Shown here piece after piece: positions 5,500 through 11,562 of a stretch of DNA of 11,562 bases (within the stretch, counting starts at the first letter, position 1; each line of letters starts with the position of its first letter). The DNA is taken from the NCBI GenBank assembly GCA_903970295.1, contig CAJCHQ010000028.1, positions 1 through 11,562 on the forward strand, written 5' to 3'. Made by a program: the position numbers and the translations under genes. The stretch is from Bryobacterales bacterium (GTDB lineage Bacteria; Cyanobacteriota; Vampirovibrionia; Obscuribacterales; Obscuribacteraceae). The notes beneath the pieces are model-generated. The model did not search any database and had not been told where the DNA came from. It saw only the letters and a list, made by a program, of their open reading frames with translations.

Positions 5500-6612
5500 T
5501 CATCTCCGGGAGTATCCGATCTTGCCCAGGTATTCGACATCTTTCGGCTTCTGCCCTCCCCACCAGTGTTCTGTCGAAATACCTACTCGCCAGTGAATAT
5601 ACTGGTTAGTATGGCTGCAATATGAACGCACCTCACCAATAACACCCTGCAGATAACCTTGATTCACCTCCATGCCGGCGATATTTTCCACTGATTGATA
5701 TCTTCGGCGAAAATCAGGACTCTCGGTCAACAACCCATCTGGATTGTAATAAGTGATGCCACCATTTTGTTCAATGCGCACTCCTGATACAGTGCCAGTT
5801 CTCGTAAAACTTTGCTGCGGGAACTGTTTGTTCGCCGTCAGGTCTGTGCCACGTTCAAGGGTTGTGATCTGCACTTCTGCTGCCGGCTTGAAGACAAGGT
5901 TTGTTTCAAACCACTTCGCAGACTTTCCATGCGTGTAAGAAAGCGCGCTGACAACAGGTTCGGTTGAAAGTCCCGGCACTTTGTCGATCGCTCTATTACC
6001 ACGAAGACCAGTTGCATTGGCTGCGTTTAAAACAAAATGATCATCGTAGCTGAGACGTGTCAGCCCAGTCATCAGTCCTTGCGATTCAAGTCCACGCACC
6101 AGGACTGGTCGACTAAAATGCCATGCGCTGATGTCGACGTCGGGTCCCTGGATTGGTGTAATTTCGGGCAAACTAATGGCTGCTCGGGAACGGGCTCGGG
6201 CTGAGCCTGCCAGAGCAGCCTCCGATTTTTGTGCCAATTGCTCCGGAATGGTCAAGGTTAGATCTCCTTGATGTTTAGCGGAAACTATCAATGGCTCTTG
6301 CCTGAATTGCGCAAGTGTTCTTTGCAGACTGCTGGTGCGTGATCCATCATCACTGACCAGGTTGCCGAGCGCATGAGTTGCTTTAGGAATTTCGCCTGTT
6401 TTCAGCAGATTTCTGGCTGCGGTGAAGATAAGCTTTCCATCTTCGATTACTTCGGGAAGCTTGCCGCGAAAAGCGACCGCACCACCAATCGCGATAGTCG
6501 CCGCCAATGCGCCATCAACATAACGATTCGTCAGCGCGTCCTCGATCAGAGCAACTGGGGATGGGTGAGTTTCTGCTTTCGCTATGCTGTTCTCTTTTAT
6601 TTGGCTGTTCAT
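5500..6612 (-). CDS. Unrecognised 370-residue protein
   Basis: I do not recognise this protein. AAGGA (6623-6619) sits six bases before the ATG, so the start is well supported. No signal peptide is present; one mildly hydrophobic stretch (GALAATIAIGGAVAF, 34-48) may be a buried helix or a weak membrane segment. Residues 85-160 are Ala/Ser/Gln-rich and probably a linker. The folded part seems to be about 160-370: it contains FSRPVLVRGLESQGLMTGL, YDDHFVLNAANATGL, GLSTEPVVSALSYTHGKSAKWFETNLVFKP and an aromatic His/Trp-rich end (SYCSHTNQYIHWRVGISTEHWW). The S-T-E-P then A-x-x-Y arrangement followed by a strand with LVFKP recalls ADP-ribosyltransferase-like folds, but I cannot confirm that. It lies alone between the importer operon and the terminator region, with 210 bases upstream that carry a palindrome. 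Confidence 0.7.
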   Translation of the reverse strand: MNSQIKENSIAKAETHPSPVALIEDALTNRYVDGALAATIAIGGAVAFRGKLPEVIEDGKLIFTAARNLLKTGEIPKATHALGNLVSDDGSRTSSLQRTLAQFRQEPLIVSAKHQGDLTLTIPEQLAQKSEAALAGSARARSRAAISLPEITPIQGPDVDISAWHFSRPVLVRGLESQGLMTGLTRLSYDDHFVLNAANATGLRGNRAIDKVPGLSTEPVVSALSYTHGKSAKWFETNLVFKPAAEVQITTLERGTDLTANKQFPQQSFTRTGTVSGVRIEQNGGITYYNPDGLLTESPDFRRRYQSVENIAGMEVNQGYLQGVIGEVRSYCSHTNQYIHWRVGISTEHWWGGQKPKDVEYLGKIGYSRR

Positions 6613-6742
6613 ATTTTGTCCTTATTTCGGCTTTTTGCAGACGGCAAATTCGGATTCGATGCTGCCCTTGTGTGTTCTTGCATCATCTTGTGAATTGATG
6701 AGCCTACCGTAACTTTACTAGTTGACACAACGATGACATCGG

Positions 6743-6759
6743 CTGCGTAAATTACGCAG
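6743..6759. promoter_or_regulatory. Perfect 17-bp palindrome, possible operator
   Basis: CTGCGTAA (6743-6750), one central base, and its exact complement TTACGCAG (6752-6759). It lies 131 bases upstream of the ATG of the 370-residue gene and 64 bases beyond the stop of the ABC ATPase gene. Length and symmetry fit a dimeric repressor site. As RNA it could form a six-base stem with a five-base loop, but no run of T follows in the direction of the importer operon, so a terminator is less likely. Confidence 0.45.
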
Positions 6760-6822
6760 AGCGAATTCGATCGATCATCACGCGAATCTACTAAATCACC
6801 ACATTTGCTGCCAATTATCCGA

Positions 6823-7641
6823 CTATCCTCGTCGATCGAAATACCAGGAAGAATCGAAAGCAGAGACAAACTTTTTCGATTCTTCCGTCTGGCAATTCGA
6901 AAAGAAGTCTCGCGCTGGCAGTTCTTCGTGGATAGAGCCTTCGTGCATAAAGGCAATGCGGTCGGCAAATTGTTCGGCGAAGTGCATCAGATGCGTTACG
7001 ATGACGATTGCCAATTGTCCGGTTGAATCGGTAGCACGCAGCTCCCCAATGGCATCTACGACGTTGATGATCGTTTCCGGATCGAGTCCTGAAGTTATTT
7101 CATCGAGCAGCAAAACTTTTGGCTGCAAAACCATGGCCCGGGCCAGAGCTAATCGCTGTGCCTGCCCTCCTGAAAGAGACTCCGGATAGCGGTGCAAAAC
7201 TTCATCGATGCCAAGTTTGTTGGCCATCTCGAATGCTCTTTCTTCAGCATCTTTTCGCCTCACGCCTTTGGTTTTTTCAAGCGCTAGAGTGATGTTCTTC
7301 AGGCAAGTCATATTGGGAAACAGATTGTAATCCTGAAACACCATCACGATTTGCTGGCGAATCTGCCAAGTCACAAAGATCGACTCGCCGTGAGCAAGAT
7401 ATTGTTCGTCATCCAGGAATGCTCGACCGTCGTCGCACTTCTGAAGGAGACTGAGGCTGCGCAGAAGCGTGCTTTTGCCGCAACCGCTATGACCGATTAT
7501 CGCCAGGGTTTCACCAGCCTTAAGCATCATTTGTGCGTCTTTAAGCACCGGCTTGTTTCCCAAAGTGCAGCTCATATTTTTGGCATGCAGACGCGGTTTG
7601 CGTTCGGCGGCTGGCAAAGGATCTATCTGCGTTTCAGCCAT
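6823..7641 (-). CDS. Polar amino-acid-type ABC importer, ATP-binding subunit
   Basis: 272 residues, cytoplasmic face of the importer. All ATPase motifs are intact: Walker A GHSGCGKST (50-58), Q-loop Gln103 in MVFQDYNLFPN, signature LSGGQ (156-160), Walker B VLLLDE (176-181), D-loop SGLD (184-187) and switch His217 in VTHLM. The FQDYNLFP and AQRLALARAM segments are typical of the HisP/GlnQ group that energises uptake of polar amino acids. Its start overlaps the end of the permease gene by 19 bases, which fits translational coupling. It is the last gene of a three-gene operon. The exact substrate cannot be read from this subunit. Confidence 0.93.
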   Translation of the reverse strand: MAETQIDPLPAAERKPRLHAKNMSCTLGNKPVLKDAQMMLKAGETLAIIGHSGCGKSTLLRSLSLLQKCDDGRAFLDDEQYLAHGESIFVTWQIRQQIVMVFQDYNLFPNMTCLKNITLALEKTKGVRRKDAEERAFEMANKLGIDEVLHRYPESLSGGQAQRLALARAMVLQPKVLLLDEITSGLDPETIINVVDAIGELRATDSTGQLAIVIVTHLMHFAEQFADRIAFMHEGSIHEELPARDFFSNCQTEESKKFVSAFDSSWYFDRRG

Positions 7642-8291
7642 CGAGAGCCCTCCAATTTGCGAGCTAACCAGGTGAGTGGCAGAACAAGCACAATAAAAAT
7701 CGCTGCCACGATAATCCAGGCTTCGAGAGAGCGAAATTTTTGACCGATTGTAATTCTGGCAACGAATACGACGTCCTCACAACCAATTACAGAAGCGAGG
7801 CTCGAGAGCCGGATGTTACCGATATAGAAAGCGATCAGACTGGGCAGAATCTGGCGAAATATATCGGGAATTATGATGTACTGCCAAATCGCTGACTCTT
7901 TCAAGCCGACAGAGCGGGCACCGAGTATGGAGCCTTTCGAAACACCATCCACGGCTGCTCTGACGATGTCGGCAGTATAGACAGCTTGAGAAAGTGTAAG
8001 CGCCGCGCAGGCAGCGCCGAAAGCTGACGGCGCGCTGATTCCGAGCATTTCTTTGTATGGGAAGTAGTAGAAGAAAAAGATCAGAACTAGAGTCGGCACG
8101 GCCCTTAACATATCGTTTAGGGGAAGCAATAACCTGTCGATTGGTTTGACGCGCAGGAGCGGGCCAAGAAGAAATCCGCCGGCTGTGCCGGCTAGAGAAG
8201 AAAGAGCCGACAGCTCGATAGTCACGAGCGTGCCGCTTACGAAGGCAGGCAAATACTGAGAAAAAACATTGAAGTTCCAGTCATAGGCCAT
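7623..8291 (-). CDS. Polar amino-acid-type ABC importer, permease subunit
   Basis: 222 residues, inner-membrane subunit of the HisM/GlnP type. Hydrophobic segments lie at about 15-42, 53-78, 88-106, 147-170 and 190-210, fitting five helices. The coupling (EAA) loop that docks on the ATPase is seen at about 108-142, DIVRAAVDGVSKGSILGARSVGLKES followed by IIPD. The later segment IRLSSLASVIGCEDVVFVAR matches the usual KDTSLASVIG-type region of this family. Only one permease gene is present, so the importer would use a homodimer. It starts one base after the stop of the binding-protein gene and overlaps the ATPase gene, so the three are clearly one transcript. Confidence 0.92.
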   Translation of the reverse strand: MAYDWNFNVFSQYLPAFVSGTLVTIELSALSSLAGTAGGFLLGPLLRVKPIDRLLLPLNDMLRAVPTLVLIFFFYYFPYKEMLGISAPSAFGAACAALTLSQAVYTADIVRAAVDGVSKGSILGARSVGLKESAIWQYIIIPDIFRQILPSLIAFYIGNIRLSSLASVIGCEDVVFVARITIGQKFRSLEAWIIVAAIFIVLVLPLTWLARKLEGSRWLKRR

Positions 8292-8292
8292 C

Positions 8293-9228
8293 TCAGCGAC
8301 CTTTCATGTATTCCGACAATCCAACGCCGGGAAGTAGCTTTTCCTCAACGAAGTAGCCGTAGGTGTGCCATTTCTTGTCCAGGCGAGTGATCGTGCCATC
8401 GGCTTTGAAAATACGCATACAGGTATTGAAAAATTGAAGAAGTTCAGGCTCATCCCCGCGCACGGTGAATCCACCCGGCACCACTGCTGGTGGCTGATCG
8501 AGAAATAACACCTTGACCTTGTCGCTGTGAGCCTTGGCGTACTGAACTACGGTTGGTGAGTCATTTAATGCCACATCAGAGCGACCCAACAAAACATCGT
8601 CCACTTGTATGAAAGCGTCGCCACCGACCGGTATCGCTTTGAATTTCGGCTTATGCAACCACGACTTCGCATATTCCCCAGTTGTCCAGCCTTCCGAAAG
8701 CGCGATTGTGATATCAGGTCGATCGAGATCGGCAAACTTGTGGAAGCGGTTATCATCTTTTCGAACGACGGCAAGCGCTAATCCAAAGTAAGAATAAGGT
8801 TCGACAAAAGCCATTTCGAGCGCACGTGGAACCGTAGAATAGAGCGGTTCGACGACGACATCAAATTTACCCGAGTCGAGACCGGCTTTCACCGTTTCCC
8901 AGTTCATTATTTTCCATTCGATTTTAAGTGGTGGCACGTTGCGCGCCGCAATCTCTCGGATCAAATCTACGGCAAAACCGCTCAGGCGTTTGTCATCATC
9001 CTTTTCATTCGGATTGATAATCGCATACGGCGGAAAACCGGCATATGCTACCTTAATCACGCCCTCGCGTTTGATTCGGTGCAGTGCACTCTCCCTGAGA
9101 CCGAGCGACTTTGTTTCACCGCCGCTGCGGAATAGAGCAAACATTGCAACTGCAATACCAGTCAGGGCGATGCCAATAGAAATATAGAATAGTCTTTGCC
9201 ACTCCGGCGCTTTTCGCTGCATCTGCAA
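8293..9228 (-). CDS. Solute-binding protein family 3, membrane-anchored
   Basis: 311 residues from a TTG start. Residues about 13-33 (LFYISIGIALTGIAVAMFALF) form an N-terminal hydrophobic helix without a lipobox Cys and without an obvious cleavage site, so the protein may be held by this anchor rather than released or lipidated. The family 3 fold follows: VAYAGFPPYA (59-69), GFAVDLIREIA (84-94), LDSGKFDVV (117-125), STVPRALEMAFVEPYSY (131-147, where the Arg normally grips the ligand carboxylate), and GRSDVALNDSPTV (215-227). This predicts an amino-acid-like ligand. First gene of the importer operon. The TTG is preferred because GAGGGG lies eight bases before it; an in-frame ATG at 9222, two codons later, would also work. 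Confidence 0.9.
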   Translation of the reverse strand: MQMQRKAPEWQRLFYISIGIALTGIAVAMFALFRSGGETKSLGLRESALHRIKREGVIKVAYAGFPPYAIINPNEKDDDKRLSGFAVDLIREIAARNVPPLKIEWKIMNWETVKAGLDSGKFDVVVEPLYSTVPRALEMAFVEPYSYFGLALAVVRKDDNRFHKFADLDRPDITIALSEGWTTGEYAKSWLHKPKFKAIPVGGDAFIQVDDVLLGRSDVALNDSPTVVQYAKAHSDKVKVLFLDQPPAVVPGGFTVRGDEPELLQFFNTCMRIFKADGTITRLDKKWHTYGYFVEEKLLPGVGLSEYMKGR

Positions 9229-9236
9229 GTTCGTTG

Positions 9237-9243
9237 CCCCTCG
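9237..9243 (-). promoter_or_regulatory. Ribosome binding site favouring a TTG start for the binding protein
   Basis: On the minus strand CGAGGGG ends eight bases before TTG (9228) but 14 bases before the in-frame ATG (9222). The spacing favours the TTG codon as start. Confidence 0.45.
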
Positions 9244-9276
9244 ATTCCGGCGTCACAGCCGCCTAAGCAGCTTCGA

Positions 9277-9306
9277 ACTATAGCTTATTGGTGAATTCAA
9301 AGGCAA
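9277..9306 (-). promoter_or_regulatory. Candidate promoter of the ABC importer operon
   Basis: On the minus strand TTGCCT (9306-9301) lies 18 bases before TATAGT (9282-9277, five of six -10 matches). Transcription would start near 9270, giving a leader of about 40 bases that contains the ribosome binding site. It lies in the 164-base divergent region shared with the CocE-type gene, so one regulator could control both directions; I found no clear promoter for the plus-strand gene. Confidence 0.42.
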
Positions 9307-9392
9307 AATATTAATGAGAATACTGTGCCACATTCCGGGCCGGTGTCGATGCTAATGTATGCTCCTCGACCCCTATGAGTGATTGAACTTCG

Positions 9393-11477
9393 GTGACCCT
9401 AACCAGACGTGATTTTCTCTCTGCCACGAGCGCGTTGATCGCAGGCGTGGTAATTCAGCGGCCGGGAAAGGCGACCCCCGCGGCCACAATCAGTTCGCCG
9501 GTACACGACACAAACGCTGCCTGGATTCTGCCCGCTCGGCGCCCCTTTCGGGTGATCGAGAATGATTGGATTCCAATCAGCGACGGGACCAAATTAGGGG
9601 TCAGGCTCTGGCTTCCAGAGGGCGCAGCTCAAACACCTGTGCCTGTCGTTTTGGAATATCTTCCTTATCGCAAGCGTGACGATATCCGCAAGCGCGACAA
9701 CACCACAGCCCTCAATCTTGCTCCATACGGAATTGCTTTCGCGCGGGTCGACATTCGCGGCACCGGCGATTCAGGCGGAGTGATGACCGACGAATATTCA
9801 CGAACAGAGCTCGAAGACGGCGTCGAATGTATCGCCTGGTTGGCGAAACAGACCTGGTGCAATGGCAATGTCGGTATGCGCGGCATTTCCTGGGGTGGCA
9901 TCAATTCTCTGCAAATTGCCGCCATGGCCCCTCCAGCTCTCAAGGCGATCATGCCGATGGGTTGCGTCGATAATCGCTTTTTGCAGGACGCACACTACAT
10001 TGGCGGCAGTCTGGCGATGGAAAACTTTAAGTGGGGTAGCTACTTCAAGTCGATCATGGGCTCACCGCCGGATCCGCAAATCAGCGGACCGCATTGGGAA
10101 AAGCAGTGGCAGGAACGGCTTGCTGCTACCCCCAATTTGTTGAAAGAATGGACATCCCATCAGCGATACGACGAGTATTGGCAGCGCGGCTCTGTGGCTG
10201 TAGATTACAGCCTGATCAAATGCCCGGTCTATGTTGTGAGCGGTTGGCTCGATCCTTACACCGAGGCGGTTGGAACCTTGCTGACCGGGCTTCGAGTGCC
10301 ACGAAAAGCGTTGATTGGACCATGGGGACACCAGATGCCCAATTTGCCCGCACCCATGAATTTGGATTGGGCCCATGAGGAAGTTCGTTGGTGGCAGCAG
10401 TGGCTCAAGGGCCTCGATACCGGCATTATGGACGAGCCCATGTTTCGTGCATTCATGCCTTACCAGACTTTGTCTGAAGTGTATCCGGCCGAAATTCCCG
10501 GGCGCTGGTTCGCTGAATCGACTTGGCCCCCTGCCGATCGGCAACTGCTGGAATTGCATCTGGACAAAGATACGCTGACGCCGAAAGCTCCAGAATCGCA
10601 TCTTTCAATCACGCTAGTGGGTGACAAGGTTGTTGGCCAATGCAAGCCTCACTGGATGCCGAGCTTACCGGACGATCAGCAGGCCGACGATGCCAAGTCT
10701 CTCGTATTCGACTCCCGCGCTCTGGACCTTGATACTGAGATTTTCGGTCAGCCCGTCGCGCGCGTTCGGGTGAGCGCCAATGTGCCTGTAGCCAAGCTTG
10801 TCGTTCGATTGACTGAGGTAATGCCTGATGGCAAGTCGTGGCTGGTTAGCTATGGCATTTTGAATCTCACCCATCGCGATTCTCACGAGCACCCCACCCC
10901 CCTTACTCCCGGCCGCTTCTACGATGTCGAGGTGCCACTCTATATGGTTGCTCACCGCTTCAAAAAAGGCAGCAGAATTCGGGCTGCGATATCTGAAACG
11001 ATGTGGCCGATGGTCTGGCCGTCGCCTGCGATTGCCACATTAACAATCGATTCAGGTAATTCGAGCTTGATAGTGCCGGTGCGCAAAGCTCCTGCCCAGG
11101 AAGCAGCTTTTTCCATTCCGGTTAAGCGGGTCGGCGGATCGAGTTCTTACTTGCGCGCCGGAAACAGAAACGGCACCGAGGTAACCTTTGAATCACCTTT
11201 AGAACGCACTGCGATACCGGACATCGATACAGTCATGGAAACGTATTCCAGCGAGAGGTTAATGCTTAGAGATGAAGAACCGAACAGCTGCTTTTGGTCG
11301 CAAGAGAACACGACCTCCTGGAAGCGGCATGATTGGGACTGCACAGTGGGCGCGGCGTTTGAACTCCAGTCCAGCGCTGAAGAATTCAGTTTGAAAGAAG
11401 TTTTGTGGGCAAAAAAGGGCGATCGCGAAATATTCAGACGCGAGCAATCGAGCACGATCAAACGCGACCTTCTTTAG
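9393..11477 (+). CDS. Tat-exported CocE/NonD-family serine hydrolase
   Basis: 694 residues, a complete alpha/beta hydrolase of the X-Pro dipeptidyl-peptidase S15/CocE group, which cleaves esters or amides such as acyl or peptide bonds. The N-terminus TRRDFLSATSALIAGVVI is a twin-arginine signal, so it is exported folded. The catalytic domain shows PYRKRD (91-96, Tyr92 probably helps form the oxyanion hole), VDIRGTGDSGG (119-129), the nucleophile elbow GISWGG (Ser166), SGWLDPYTE (Asp287) and IGPWGHQ (His313). The C-terminal jelly-roll domain runs from about 380 to the end, finishing in the usual strand pair and RDLL. The GTG start is the only one that keeps the Tat motif, because a stop (TGA at 9384) lies just upstream; no strong ribosome binding site is seen. 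Divergent from the amino-acid importer, which suggests it releases an importable product. The substrate is unknown. Confidence 0.92.
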   Translation: MTLTRRDFLSATSALIAGVVIQRPGKATPAATISSPVHDTNAAWILPARRPFRVIENDWIPISDGTKLGVRLWLPEGAAQTPVPVVLEYLPYRKRDDIRKRDNTTALNLAPYGIAFARVDIRGTGDSGGVMTDEYSRTELEDGVECIAWLAKQTWCNGNVGMRGISWGGINSLQIAAMAPPALKAIMPMGCVDNRFLQDAHYIGGSLAMENFKWGSYFKSIMGSPPDPQISGPHWEKQWQERLAATPNLLKEWTSHQRYDEYWQRGSVAVDYSLIKCPVYVVSGWLDPYTEAVGTLLTGLRVPRKALIGPWGHQMPNLPAPMNLDWAHEEVRWWQQWLKGLDTGIMDEPMFRAFMPYQTLSEVYPAEIPGRWFAESTWPPADRQLLELHLDKDTLTPKAPESHLSITLVGDKVVGQCKPHWMPSLPDDQQADDAKSLVFDSRALDLDTEIFGQPVARVRVSANVPVAKLVVRLTEVMPDGKSWLVSYGILNLTHRDSHEHPTPLTPGRFYDVEVPLYMVAHRFKKGSRIRAAISETMWPMVWPSPAIATLTIDSGNSSLIVPVRKAPAQEAAFSIPVKRVGGSSSYLRAGNRNGTEVTFESPLERTAIPDIDTVMETYSSERLMLRDEEPNSCFWSQENTTSWKRHDWDCTVGAAFELQSSAEEFSLKEVLWAKKGDREIFRREQSSTIKRDLL

Positions 11478-11562
11478 CTGGTTCGTCGGTATTAAAGCTT
11501 TATGCACAGGCGTTATAGGCGAGCATTGGCGTGGTTAGATAAGAAAGTCCCTAACAGAGGAT
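11478..11562 (+). other. Non-coding end of window after the hydrolase gene
   Basis: 85 bases follow the hydrolase stop codon. A short self-complementary TAAAGCTTTA is present at about 11494-11503, but I see no convincing terminator hairpin with a T run and no gene start. Confidence 0.3.

Noticed and set aside
6768..6777. CGATCGATC motif as a regulatory site
   Set aside because: Short GATC/CGATCG words are common by chance and there is no further symmetry around it.
6609..6968. 119-codon open frame on the minus strand
   Set aside because: Overlaps the ABC ATPase gene in another frame and runs just over the start of the next gene; low-complexity Ser/Arg/Lys composition and no motif.
10062..10601. 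179-codon open frame on the minus strand
   Set aside because: Lies wholly inside the CocE-type gene and shows no family features.

Overview
This is an 11.6 kb stretch of bacterial chromosome with roughly balanced base composition and tightly packed genes on both strands. A Tat-exported enzyme, a signal-peptide-bearing zinc-protease-like protein and a polar amino-acid ABC importer with a binding protein fit a diderm heterotroph. No marker gene fixes the taxon. The mix of matrixin-like proteins and unfamiliar hypothetical proteins loosely recalls Obscuribacterales/Melainabacteria, but that is a weak impression. I saw no tRNA, rRNA, CRISPR array or transposase.

Layout, left to right. (1) 3-617 (+) is the end of an unrecognised membrane protein cut by the window edge. 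(2) 741-1418 (+) is a TetR/AcrR-type repressor with its own promoter candidate. (3) 1467-2405 (-) is an exported matrixin/metzincin-like protein, convergent with the repressor, in which the usual catalytic Glu is Gln. Its promoter seems to sit so close to the start codon that the mRNA may be leaderless. (4) 2406-2922 is a gene-free stretch of about 0.5 kb. (5) 2923-5270 (+) is a co-directional cluster of four genes: SAM methyltransferase, a one-helix protein with a basic linker and an Asp6/His tail, a stand-alone response-regulator receiver, and an LprI-like helical protein. Good ribosome binding sites precede all four. (6) 5288-5410 holds overlapping hairpins followed by T-rich DNA, the probable end of that cluster. 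(7) 5500-6612 (-) is a 370-residue protein I do not recognise. (8) 6613-6822 contains a perfect 17-bp palindrome. (9) 6823-9228 (-) is an importer operon in the order binding protein, permease, ATPase. (10) 9393-11477 (+), divergent from the importer, is a Tat-exported CocE/NonD-type serine hydrolase with an intact catalytic triad.

How they may work together: the divergent hydrolase and importer could form a scavenging pair, with an ester or amide substrate cut outside the cytoplasm and an amino-acid-like product imported. This is inferred only from position and family. The four-gene cluster is the least explained part. It combines a small-molecule-type methyltransferase, a membrane peptide, a receiver domain with no kinase beside it and an LprI-like protein, and is the best candidate here for an undescribed module.
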